This document shows positions 42,481-53,754 of a stretch of DNA of 64,000 nucleotides, in pieces. The notes under the pieces were generated by a model. That model made no database searches and was not told the origin of the DNA. It was given only the letters and a program-made list of their open reading frames with translations. This stretch comes from Diplosphaera chodatii. Taxonomy: Eukaryota; Chlorophyta; Trebouxiophyceae; Prasiolales; Stichococcaceae. Position 1 is the first letter of the stretch. Every line of letters begins with the position of its first letter. The translations under genes and the position numbers were made by a program. The stretch is from positions 62,001 through 126,000 of the forward strand of contig JAALGY010000054.1 of the NCBI GenBank assembly GCA_032358165.1. The letters are read 5' to 3'.

Positions 42481-43573
42481 GCCGTCAAGCAAGCCTCCGG
42501 GTGATGCGCCATGTCAGTGAGTTGCTCGTGAAGCGCACAGATCTTGCTGATCGCGGCCTGCCTCCTCCGGGCAGCCTCGCCCGCGTGGCCGCTGTCGCTC
42601 TGCTGCGCGGGGCCGCGGTGCCAGATCTGGAAGGGCGCCGACTCATCATGCGCATCCATTGGCGCGGCGTCAGTGCATGACCTGCCCAGACGGCGGCCGC
42701 CAGCTGCTCACCGCCGTGAGCGCATGCTACTGATGGTAGGGTATCAGGTCACTGCAGTAAAAGATGCACCTCCAGCGCCAGATCACTTGTCTTGACCCAG
42801 TCATGCAGCAATCCGATCATGCATATCAGGGCAGAATGTTGTGTCCGCATGCGATGAAAGTCCAGCTGCAGCTGCGTGAACTTGCATAACGACGTGTAAA
42901 TGAGCGAGCAAGGACGATCTGCGACGGGTAGCACTGAGATGCATCAGGGTGCATGACAACTGGGAACGCACTCAAAGCAGGCCCTGCACTGCAGGGCAGG
43001 AATTTGGCCAGATCCCACATGCCACAGCTGCCATCAATGCAAACCTCCATGATACCATAGCCGCAGGAGTTGGCTGTGCATACTGCTGTTGGGATGAAGC
43101 AGACTCTTGCAGACCACGCCAAGTGTGGGAGGAGATTGCGCAGCAGTCATGACTGGCATGCGGAAAGGGTGGCAGGTGCTCCAAAATGTTGGTATGAGCT
43201 GGAACAAGCCGATCTGTTGCTCAAATGGTGCAATCTGTTACCAAAAATGTACGGTGGCAGGTGTCAGACGCACGCTGCTCGGCCATGCGGCTGTAGTGTG
43301 CTCACGAAACAAGGCAATGTGCGGTGCATGGCGTCATGGCTGACAGAAGCTGGCGATGTTCTCTTCACCGTGGACGGTCATCTGCACCAACGATGGCGGC
43401 TGTCCCGAGGTGCGGAACCATATAGTATCGAAGCATTCCTGCAAAATTGGCGGGGGTGCCCGTGGGCCCCCCTGTGCCGCCGGCCGGCTACGGTTGCTGC
43501 TGCCTGACGACCGCCGGCGGCCGCGGCCGGCGCAGCGCCCGAAGCCTGCGCGCACGTCACAGCCTGCGGCCCG
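42481..43573. other. Intergenic region between ORC3 and cupin A
   Basis: Upstream region of ORC3 and 3' region of cupin A, both on the minus strand. A stretch at 42545-42660 stays open on the minus strand and could be an extra 5' ORC3 exon, but nothing in it is conserved enough to call. Confidence 0.4.
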
Positions 43574-45547
43574 TCACGTTGGCGGCGGCGGCGGCGGCGG
43601 CGGCGGCGTCGCGCAGGCCTTGGCGCAGTTGTTGGTCAGCGGGAAGAACGCCTGCAGCGACGGCGGATGCGCGAGTCAGCCCAGGATTCCCGGTCAGGAC
43701 TTCAAGAGCTCTGACGGAGGCCACCGTCCAGAAAGTCCCTGTCGAGGGCATGGCAGCACGCGGCCGTGGCACGCATGCCGCGCCGCCAGGCGCGCAGGAG
43801 CGGGCCGGAAAAGAACAAGGGCGCACCTTTGAGGCGTCAAAGGTGGCGTTGGACGCCTGCGTCTTGATCTGCAGCGGAGACCCCAAGGAGGAGTCAGTAG
43901 ACCCCCATAGGAATTGGTGTGGCTGAATGGCTGGAATGCTGGATGCAGCGGCGTCCCACCGCCAGACCCTGCGGAGCGACTCTGAGCTTGCGGGACAGCC
44001 GGACGGGCACGCAGGCCCAGCAGCAGCAGGCGCCGCAAGCGACGCAGACGGCTGCTGCGCCGGCACTGCTGCGGGGCGCACCAGGTTGTTGAGGGTCGCG
44101 GCGGTCGCGGCGGCGCCCGTGACGGAGCCGGGCAGCTTGTAGTAGATCTGCAATGCAGGCAGGAGGTGGCCATTCTCAGCACGCTGGTGCACTCCACACG
44201 TGTGTTTGCAGGGTTTATCATCCTGATATGCGACGCAGATAGCCGCAGCGCACTGCAGGCAGTGCGGTCAGGCGCACGCAACCGGTGGGACACTCAATAT
44301 GTTGCTCAATATAGAGTACCAGTTCAGTTTTAGTTGCTCAATATAGAGTACCAGTTCAGCCCCGCGCAGTCAGCATTGGCGCGCTGCCCACCTGAATGCC
44401 GGGGCTCGCGCTGTTCAGGGTGGAGTAGATGACCGCCTCGGAGCACTCGTTGTTGTAGTAGTAGTCTGTGGAGCGCCAGCGGACGGTGTCAGTTGTAGGT
44501 CGTCACCAGTGCGCAGTGCACATGCAACGCACAGCTGCGGCTGCTGCCGAACATGTGTAGCTGCAGATCCGGGTGTGGGTCCACACTCACGGAGTGTGTT
44601 CGGCGGGATGAGGATCGTCTCCCGGGGGTCCAGCGCCACAACAAACTGCAACGGCACATGCGTCGCGTCAGGACCCTGGGAAGCTGTGACTGACGCGCCA
44701 GCCTGGCCCCTGGGTTGAGTCACCCCGCTGCGCATGCTACGACAGCTAAGCGGCGCCGCGAAAATCCCGTTGGAGCGCTGCAGACGCCGCAGATCATGCA
44801 GCGCTGTATTGTTGGGCCATGTCTTGGGGTCAACCGTCGATATGGGGGGTGCTCACAAGCGCACCAACTCATTGCCGACGAGGTACACGATGGTCATCCT
44901 GCCACTGACGCCCAGCATCTGCTCCGCGGCTCTCGGGTGAAAGTGTGGGATGAAGCTGCGCACAGTCGAACGGGAGCAGTCGGTCAGGAGCGCGCGTTGG
45001 GCAGTTAGGGCCTGCTGGCGCACAGCCAGGGGTTTGAACTGACAGTCTGACACGGCACTGAGAGGCTGGTCGGCCTGATCGCACCTCTGGCAGATGCCAT
45101 TGGCGAAAGCGACCTGCGTGAAGCCCGCCGCTGCGTGGGCATGCGGGCCACAGGGTCAAACACAGGGTATGCGGTCGCAACTGACGGGCAAATAGACACG
45201 CCATGCTCACCACGGCGAAGCGTGCAGGCTCACCTGCGACGGCCTCAGCGTTGTTTGAGAAGATCGCGTTCCCGCTGGATGGGGGGTTGAACTCACCGCT
45301 GCAGTCACACGGAACACCGGTGATGCGGTTGGGTACAACCGTGGACCTCGGTTTGCGCAAGCAGATGACCTGACCGTACCGCACACGGCGGGCGCAAGGC
45401 GACTTACAAGTAGTTTTCCGCGTCCGTGAAGTTCAGAAAGGCGGCTGGCGTCTTGGGCTCGATGCCTAGCGCGGAGGCCTGAGGTGCCACCTGGAAAATG
45501 ACGACCAGTGCAGCCAGCGCAGCGAGCGCCGCGTTGCAACGGGCCAT
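43574..45547 (-). CDS. Secreted germin-like cupin, copy A (polyproline tail)
   Basis: Nine exons close to 218 aa: 45547-45408, 45298-45234, 45130-45085, 44955-44865, 44645-44591, 44465-44392, 44147-44082, 43868-43827, 43651-43574. A signal peptide (MARCNAALAALAALVVIFQV) sends it to the secretory pathway. The cupin core has PHFHPRAAEQMLGVSG, which fits the germin pattern H-x-H-x4-E-x6-G, and IPPNTLHYYYNNEC, giving the last histidine ligand. Such folds hold Mn or a similar metal; the reaction is unknown. The end reads AFFPLTNNCAKACAT plus nine prolines, so the C-x3-C motif of the family is kept but the charged tail is replaced by a (CGG)n-coded proline run. Its last intron sits earlier than in copies B and C. 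It is first in the array by position and the shortest member with a complete model. Confidence 0.8.
43583..43606. repeat. (CGG)8 tract coding the proline tail of cupin A
   Basis: Eight uninterrupted CGG units on the plus strand are CCG proline codons on the minus strand, just before the cupin A stop at 43574-43576. Confidence 0.85.
44301..44359. repeat. 27-bp direct repeat in a cupin A intron
   Basis: Identical 27-base units at 44301-44327 and 44333-44359, starting GTTGCTCAATATAGAG, separated by TTTTA. A partial extra unit (CTCAATATG) precedes them. They lie in the intron 44148-44391. Confidence 0.9.
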
Positions 45548-46439
45548 GATGCGGCTGCGCTGAACGCAGTAGAGAGCGCCAGGTGCAGGCGTACAGCACG
45601 ATATGCACAAATTGATCTGGCAAGCGCGATGTCGATGACGGTTGCAGCATCAGGGAGCCAGGGTATCTGGAGATCACGTTTGTCTAGTTGGCGCCAGCTC
45701 AGGAATTGGTGCCATTTTGGCCTAGCAGTTTCCACCTGCTGCCGTGCTGCACAGCTTCGACCTACGCTTCCTCTATGCAGGTGGTGCACACCTGATAGTG
45801 TGTTGCCTGCAAGGCGGCAACCTGTCAGCGTGCATCAGCAATTGCTTGCTCAGTCAGCGTGTGTCTGGCAGCCGTACAGCACAGCCCGCGCGGGCCGCAG
45901 CCGAGTGCTTCCTCAGCCGTTCATGCTCTGGGCACCATGAAGGCAGCACGTCGTGAAGCATTGCCGCCACCCGCACAACATGTTGTGTCCAGCGGACCCG
46001 CGATCAGCGGGCGGCGTGCCGCGCAGTTCACTGCACAGGCGGCAGACCGCCCGCTGCGAGCAGGTAGGGTTTCGCACTGGACCAGTGTTCATATGGCCAC
46101 CGCCATGTTGAGGTTCCCGCTGCTGAGGAGCACGTTCACGACTTTGAGTCAGCGTTGGGTGCTGCCGCTATCAGCAGGCATCGCATTGTGCCCCAAAGCT
46201 ATTGGTTGCATGTGATCTGCCCCAGTTGTATTCTGCTGTGCTGCAAGCCTGCCATCGTGTCTGCGTGCTACGATACGCAGCAGGTGCTCTGCTCACCGCT
46301 GCAACATCTACAAGTTGTGCGCCAAACCCAGCACCACCACAGTTGACCGCCCACAGCAAGCTGCCGGCACGCGCTCCCGGCACTGCGTCGCCGTCTGCAG
46401 CTGGTGAACGCCATGCCGGCCGTCGGGCGGTGCCGCCGC
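45548..46439. other. Spacer between cupin A and cupin B
   Basis: About 890 bases holding the cupin A promoter and the cupin B 3' UTR. No coding or structural feature was recognised. Confidence 0.5.
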
Positions 46440-49429
46440 TCAGCCCATCATCTTGCGCACCCTCTCGTCCTGTGCGGCAGCACACCACGCGTCAGCGCGG
46501 GTGCAGCAGGCCGCGCGCCAGTGCATCGTGCCAGCTGAGGTGTCTCTGCAAGGGTTACATCAACTGTGCGGATCAGCAGCACAGCGCCGCCATCACCGCT
46601 GCGCAACCGCAGCGGCGGCGCCCCAATGCCTGAAATTGCTGGGCGTGTCACGTCACTTGGGCACGGCACTGTCAGGCACCTCAGCAGCTGTGCGGCACAC
46701 AAGGGCGCCCCAGGCTCGCGCACCTTGTAGTCATGGTCGTCATCGCCGCGGCCCCACTTCTTGCCGTGCTTCCTGCTGCACTTGCGCGCGCAGCTGCGGG
46801 CAGGCGCACAGCAGGCTGTGGCGCAGCTCATACAGTGGATAGGCACCAAAGCAGCATCCTGATCACCACAGCTGCCCGGATGCCGGGCTGACAGTCAGCC
46901 CGGCGCCGGCCGCAGCTGGAGCGCGCAGCGGCCGCGTCACACAGCAGCCAGAACGTACAGCACACGTGGCGGCGCCAGACCCCAGCAGCGACAGCCCTGA
47001 GCTGTGCGGCCGGCGAGCTGCCGCTGCTGCCCGGCGCCGCGGCGCCTCACCTGGAGGTCAGGTCGAAGAAGGCCCGCGCGGCGTCCAGCGTGGCGTTGGG
47101 CGTCTTGGTGTCGATCTGCGGGGCCAGGAGGCGCAGCTCAAATAGTCAATAGGGGCACCGCTGTGCACCATGGCATGGGTAGAACAGGGACTGCTGCGGC
47201 AAGACCTCGCTGCGGAACAGCATGCAGAGTACAGTCAGCAGGGGTGGAAGACTTGTGTGCCAGGCGGACAGCCGGGCCGCAGCAGCCGCGGCCGCCGGGC
47301 GGCTGCGCACCAGCATCTGGGCGTCGGCCTCGGTGGCCAGGGTGTCGGTGAAGATCTTGGGGAGGTCGTAGTACCCCTGCGGGTGCGCACTAAAACAACT
47401 AGAGCGGCACCCAGCTAAAAATCCAAAAACAAAAAAAAGATAATAAATTAAAATAAAAATATAATAGAATTCTGTGTCAGCAGGTCGCAGGCATGGCAGC
47501 GATGCAGCCCAGCAGCAAGGTGCTGCACGGCACAGGGAAGCCGGCTGCGCAGCGCCCTGCCAGGCGGGCCCGCCGGCGGCGCTGCAGGGTGGCTCCACAC
47601 CGCCGCAGGACACACTGCGCGCGCTGCCGTCACGGTGGCAGCTCTACGGTCAAATGGTTGAAGCAACTACTCGGCGTCGTACTCAGTAATGCTCGAGGCC
47701 CCGCGCCTGGAAGCCGGCGGGGATGGGGGCGACGGGGTTCAGCGTGCCGACGCCCGCGGCCGGCTCGCACTGGGCGTTGTAGAAGTAGTGCAGCTGCGCG
47801 GGCGGCGCGGCAAACCGTCAGCAGCAGGGGGCTCCCAGCATCAGATGCAGAAACTCATGCAAGCCCCCTGTCGCCGTGCTGGCAGCAGGGCGGCACCAGC
47901 GTGCGCTTCAATCAAGAGAACCGCGCGTGTGCCTCACCGTGTTGGGTGGGATGACCAGCGCGTCGACGGCGGTCTTGCCGTCCGCCAGGATTTCGTTCTT
48001 CACCTGCGCACACGCAGCAGCAGATTTGCTACAACTCACTGTTATCGCTCAGCGGGCGGCAGCTCAGATGCCGGGTCAGAGCACCGGACCAGAGCGGCGG
48101 CGGTGCTGGAATCAGCGACGCGACACGATTCCAGCTTGGCAGCCCACGGCACGGCGCGGCGCACCAGCTGCTTGTTGACGTACACCACCAGGTTTATCTT
48201 CCCCTTGATGCCCAGGAAGTACTCGGACGCTCCAGGGTGGAAGTGCGGCACCAGCCTGCGGCGGCGCACCACCCTTTCTGCTGATAACATCTCTGGCAGC
48301 AGTCTGGACGCATTGTACGGCTGCATGCACAGAGACTATCAATAGTAGCTGGCACATGCGAACCAGCACAGCTGCCCACGCACTACACCGCGGCAGCGCC
48401 TGCCGCTGATGATGACATGCAGCAGTGCTGCGTCAGTCACAACAGCGGCATGGACAGTCTGCGGTTGGTTTTACAGCAGTGCGGCAAAACAATCAACCAT
48501 GGTCATGAACGCTGTGGCTGGTGTGCCTGTCTGGTGACCATGCCGCATGATGCACCGCTTCATGAGATCAGTCACTTGCAGGCAGCAGCGCTGGCAGCGT
48601 GGAAGGGTAACAAGCTCACAGGGAGCACGGCCGCAGCGCCAGCAGGCGGGAAGCGAAGCCGGCCGCTGCACAACAAGTAAACGAACAATCAGCAGTAATC
48701 TGCAGCTGGACCAGAGTACACATGCCGGGTGCGGATTCTGCGATAAGGCGACATCAGACAGCCAATCACGTTCACCATGCTTCGCGTACGCAGGTGCCTC
48801 AGCAAGGTCTGCATCAGGGCAGACAGTGGGGCGCAATGCACACGTCAGCAGGATAGTGGCACATGAAGTCAGCATGCCAGTTCAACTGCTCACGTGCCAC
48901 CGCCGGCGCAGCGTTGCCGGTCAGCCGGTTCTCCTGCTTTGGCGGCAGCTCGAAGGTGAACCTGCACAGCAGGCGATCTCTCAGATGGCAGTTGAAACCA
49001 TCAGCCCTGATAATATTCGTCGGAGGTTGTCGGGTGCAGGGGCAGGGAATCAACCAAATCAGACGCGCCCCACGTCAGTTCGCATGATGCGAACGAGCTA
49101 CGACGGTTGTAGAGGATTCAAGGTAGCATGCTTCATCGCGCGCCACTCAAGCAGCATGTGCAACGGTGTCGTACCGTGTGCAGAAGTGGCGTGTGCAGAG
49201 ATCATCACGACATGTGCTCATTAACGGGTGCGCTTTGGCTTGCCACGGACACTCCTCAGTAGGATCCACACAACTTTTGTGCAGCCGAGGCGCCTCACTT
49301 GAACTGCGTGGCGTTGAAGGCAGAGAATGTACCGTTGTTGCCGTCGACTGACGGCTTTGGCGCCTGTGCAGCGGCGCTGGCTATGGACAGCAGCAGGCAC
49401 AGCGCTGGAAACAGTGCCATGATACGCAT
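46440..49429 (-). CDS. Secreted germin-like cupin, copy B
   Basis: Ten exons close to 239 aa: 49429-49299, 48961-48894, 48665-48620, 48255-48165, 48003-47938, 47793-47707, 47376-47311, 47115-47051, 46793-46724, 46469-46440. Signal peptide MRIMALFPALCLLLSIASAA, then the mature start SVDGNNGTFSAFNATQFK. The cupin core has PHFHPGASEYFLGIKG (H-x-H-x4-E-x6-G) and IPPNTLHYFYNAQCE. After AFFDLTS come SCARKCSRKHGKKWG, the acidic DDDHDYK, and a last exon DERVRKMMG. Exon 6 ends CAG|GCGCGG, a GC donor; the copy C exon at the same place has a normal GT, and the phases only close with the GC site. Closest to copy C. The function of the C-x3-C plus charged tail is unknown. Confidence 0.85.
47394..47472. 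repeat. AT-rich insert in a cupin B intron
   Basis: About 80 bases, largely A on the plus strand, in a very GC-rich region. It sits in intron 47377-47706 close to its acceptor. It resembles organelle DNA or an old poly(A) tail in composition, but is too short to assign. Confidence 0.6.
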
Positions 49430-50333
49430 TGCAGCTGCCTTGCTATACAGGAGCGTCGAGCAGTGGCGAGGTCAACCACAATAGTAGTTGTTGCAAGCTA
49501 GAACTTGCGGCCCTCGAACCTCTGCTGGCGCGGGACTATCATGAGTGGCCGTAGTGTGGTGTGGCAGGCCAGGGAGGTCGATGTCTCGACAACCTGCCTT
49601 TCTGATGGGCAGCATCCCACGTGCATCAAGCGAGGGACTACCCGCAACGACGCTGTGCAGCACCAGCGGGTGATGTCCTATGCATGGCGCGATACGGCGG
49701 TGCATGCTTGGAACGAAGGAGGTGGGGCGGCAGAAATGCACCGGGGCACCGGCGCCAGCGTGCGTGGCGACCCGAGCAGCAGCCAGCTCAAACGACAGTG
49801 CAACGAGTCCAGGTTGTCACTGCAGTGCACACGCGCTCAAATGTTGCTGCATGAGCGGAGAGCTGCAGGCATGCCGGGAGCGGCACGCGGTTGCGTCATT
49901 GCTCGTGCACATGTAGGCTCGTGCATGCAGCCTGATGGTGCGCACGGTCGGACCAAGAACAGCATTGCCTACTTGCACGAGTCACATTCAAGAATCAAAG
50001 AATCGGGACCGGCAGCACAAACCATGTACCACTATGCTGTCCGTGCCTACTTCTGATCAGCCCACACTTCGCTCTTCAATGCTTCACACTTCTTGCCTAG
50101 CTGCGACTGCATATATGTTCAGCAGTAGCTGCACGCGGCCGGCACGGTTTGCAGGCGCTCCGACTGAAACCGCTGCTTTGATTGGTGCGGCCCTGCCGGC
50201 GCCATCCAGCTAGCATGTGTCCAGGCTGCTCTGAACAGTTCCTCAGGCGGCGGTCTTCAGGTCTTCAGAGTCACTTCCCAGTGTTGCTTGCAGCTTCATC
50301 CTGCTCTCGCGGCCTTCATGTGCCCATCGGCGC
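49430..50333. other. Spacer between cupin B and cupin C
   Basis: About 900 bases with the cupin B promoter and cupin C 3' UTR. I see no coding signal on either strand. Confidence 0.5.
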
Positions 50334-53274
50334 TCAACCCATCATCTTGTGCTTCCTGCCATTCTGCACGGCAGAACACAGCACATGATGAGGGCAGCGT
50401 GGCACCCCGCAGTGCGTGCTCCACTCTGTCATGCAGTCACACTTCTGTCCGACCTGCGCACTGGGGCATACCACATGTTGCCTGAGTGTAGGATAGCATA
50501 GACACAAAGGGGCCACGCTGCCATGCTGCCGCACCACACCACAGCTGCCAAGTGGTCTGCTGACACCAGCTGGTCGTCCGCTGCCACCCCACAGGCTGCA
50601 TGCATGCACGGACAGGGGGAGCGCACCTTGTAGTAATAGTCGTCATCGTCGTCGTCGTTCCACTTCTTGCCGTACTTCTTGCTGCACTTGCGCGCGCAGC
50701 TGCGGGGCAGCACAGCAAACGGCGACTCAGTTCGCTTCCGGGACAGACCGTCGCCACTTCAAGTGGCCTGTGAACCTGCCCAGCTATTGGCGAATCCTGT
50801 ATGCTTGAAGTTCCTGCGGCTGCGGCGCGCACATGTGCTACAGGGCCAGCAGCACAGCGCAGCGCCTGCTTTGGCGCTGGCGCATGGCGAATGAAGCACG
50901 GCTCCAGCAGGCGAAGGACAGCACACCAGCCCCTTGTCAACCGTGCGCCCATGTTGTTGCTCTCAGCTGCCGCCTGAACCTGCCCACCTGGTGGTCAGGT
51001 CGAAGAAGGCGCGGGTGACGTCCAGCGTGGCGTTGGGCGCCCGGGTGTCGATCTGCAAGGGGGGCACCACACGTGACTCAATTGTTGCTGCACCTCAGCG
51101 CCTTGACCTCCAGTGAAGTCGGTGGTGACATGGTCACATCAGGCTGATGCTGACAGATGGGTGTGCGGGTACAGCTCTGTCGCAGGCGGCGCTTGTATGG
51201 CGCGCACCAGCGCCCGCTTGGCTGCTGGGTAGATAGGGCTGTGTGTGCGTGTGGCAGCGAATTGCACACATACAAGCAGCAGGGCAGCAGCAACGTCTGC
51301 GGTTGGGCACAATCCAAGGTCTGGGCACGCACCACCATCTGCACGTCGGCGGCGGTCGCCACGGTGTCGGTCAGCACCTTGGGCAGGTCGTAGTAGCCCT
51401 GCAGCGAAGAGGAGTGTCTGTTATGTTGGGACAGTGCAGGCAGGCAGCACGACGCAAGCCTGCCAGGGTGCGGCAGCACAAGCTGTGCTGCCGGTCCTGG
51501 ACCCTATGCTCAGCCCTGAGCAGCGGAGCAGGTGCCAGCAGCCGCAGCAGCTAGGTGTGTGGTCAGGGGCAGAAATTCGCATTCAAGATGAAGTGGGGCC
51601 TCTGTGCGCACCTGGAAGCCGGGGGTGGCGGAGTTGAGGGAGGAGATGACGGCGGCCGGCTCGCACTGGGCGTTGTAGAAGTAGTGCCACTGACGTCAGA
51701 CAGCAACACAGCACAGTGTCAGCCCCACTGCTGCATGCTGTCAATGCAGTGCAGTACTGCGGTGCGGGACATCAGGCGACTTGCTACCTGCAGGCATGGC
51801 CAACCGCAAAAGCCAAACCCATGGACATAAGCAGCCCTGCGGTCGCCTCTGGGTGCAACTCAACTACACGCTATGAACGCCACAGAAAGGCACTGTCGTT
51901 GAAAGGAGGGACTGGGGTGCCGCACCGTGTTGATGGGCACAATCACGGAGTCGACGCCGGACGCCAGGATCTCGTTCTTGACCTGCGCGGAGGTCACGGC
52001 ACCTGAGCGTCGGCTTGAGCAGACCTTGGATCAGCATGCCTTGCGTACACGCCAGAAACCGGTGACAGTACGGGTTTGGCGGCAGTGGAGGCGATGCGTC
52101 TGTGCGGCGCTGCGGCGGTGCCGCTAACAGAACGTTCCGCTGCACGGCGGCGGCGGCGCACCAGCTTCTGGTTGATGTAGGCGACCAGGTTGATCTTGCC
52201 CTTGATGCCCAGGAAGTACTCGGCGGCTCCAGGGTGGAAGTGCGGCGTGAAGCTGCGGCAGTGCAGGGGTACACTTCAATTGACGGCACACCTGATGCTG
52301 CGCCTGAGCACAGGCGGGCTCACAGGCTGGTCAGATGCTCCGACACACAGCAGGTCCGGACAGCTGGATCGCGTGCAAGCTTGCAGGTGGCAAGAGATGA
52401 CTCATGGAGGGGTGCTCGCTGCAGGTCGCGATACGTGACTTGCAACAGCAACAGCAAGGCGCAGCGTGATCTACAACACGGAGGGGAGCGTGCTACTCAC
52501 AGGGAGCACGGCCGCAGCGCGAAGAGGCGGGAGCCGAAGCCGGCCGCTGCGCGACACCACATGCAGCCATGAGTAAGGAGCACATGCCATGGCATGCCAT
52601 CTGGCAGAGAACGGCTGCTGTTCTGAGCACAGCGCCTGCATGCAGGCGTCACGCACGTCCAGAGGACATTGTACAGTGACGGTCGGCGTGGTACGAAGGT
52701 TCGTCAGCAGAGGCGAAGGATAGAGGTTGGGGTGACGACAGGGCAAAGACTTCAATGCTCACGTCCGAGCGCCGGCGCCGTGTTGGCGGTGGTCCGGCTC
52801 TCCTTCTTGGGCGGCAGGGCGAAGGTGAACCTGCAAGAGACCAGTGGCGTGGTGAGCGCCACAGATCTGAGAGGGAGCTCCAGCTGTTGGAGGGTGTCAG
52901 CTGCAGCGGGGCGGAATCGACGGGTGCAAGGCGTGCCAAACGCTTTCGCAGACCTCGCCATTGCATTACACATGTCTCGAAAGGTTCACTGGTCATTCAC
53001 ATGCGTGCGTAAGGTTGATTCCATGCGCACAACCGCCGCAGTGCCTGGTGTCCGTGCTTGACACTTCAGCGGATAGACACCTGCCACAATGCATGGATCC
53101 ACATGCAGCTGTTCTCGCAAGCAGGAAGAGTTCTCACTTGAACTGCGTGGCGTTAAAGCCGGCGAAGGTCCCGTTGTTGCCGTCGAACGACGGCTTCGGC
53201 TGCGCGGTCGCGCCCGCGATGCACAGCAGGCAAGCTGCTGCAACCAGCGCGACGCTTGCGATCTTGGCTGCCAT
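50334..53274 (-). CDS. Secreted germin-like cupin, copy C
   Basis: Ten exons close to 236 aa, all with GT-AG introns: 53274-53138, 52830-52763, 52546-52501, 52252-52162, 51982-51926, 51689-51612, 51398-51333, 51052-50988, 50699-50627, 50363-50334. Signal peptide MAAKIASVALVAAACLLCIA, then PSFDGNNGTFAGFNATQFK. The cupin core has PHFHPGAAEYFLGIKG and VPINTWHYFYNAQCE. The end is SCARKCSKKYGKKWN, six Asp, YYYK and then NGRKHKMMG. This copy has the cleanest model and is the best reference for the family. Several exon lengths (68, 46, 91, 66, 65 and 30 bases) are identical to copy B, showing recent duplication. Confidence 0.88.
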
Positions 53275-53754
53275 GGCTGCTCAGTTGTGATCGAGTGTAT
53301 CAGGAAGTGTTTTGCAGAGCAGTGCTGTCAGTGGAAGTGTGGCGGGCTTCGGCTGGCTGGGTTCTGTGACTGCGGATCTTATGACGTCAGGCGACAGGGG
53401 TCGAAAAGTGCTCGAAAGGGAGGGACAGGAGCTGCCCGGCAGCAGGCCGGCTCCGCTGATCCCTGCTGACTGGCGGCCGCCTTAGCAAATGGGTTACCAA
53501 TGAAACAGGCGAAAGGTCTGCTAGCTCCCAGGTGCCGACTCACGCCATGAGCTGCGATCAGTGTCGTGAGGTGCAGCTGGCGGCGCTTGCATGATGCTCG
53601 AGTTGTCAACTAACAAAGCAAAGTCTTCGCAGCGAGCAGCTTTGAGATGGCTGCTTCACCAAGCGTCTTCATGCTGCAGCAGCTCAAGCGTGCAAGTGTT
53701 CGTGCTCCCCCTGTCCGGCCGCCTTCAATAGCCGCCCATTGCCTTGTTCAGCCT
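53275..53754. other. Spacer between cupin C and cupin D
   Basis: About 480 bases, no coding feature recognised; cupin C promoter and cupin D 3' UTR by position. Confidence 0.5.
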
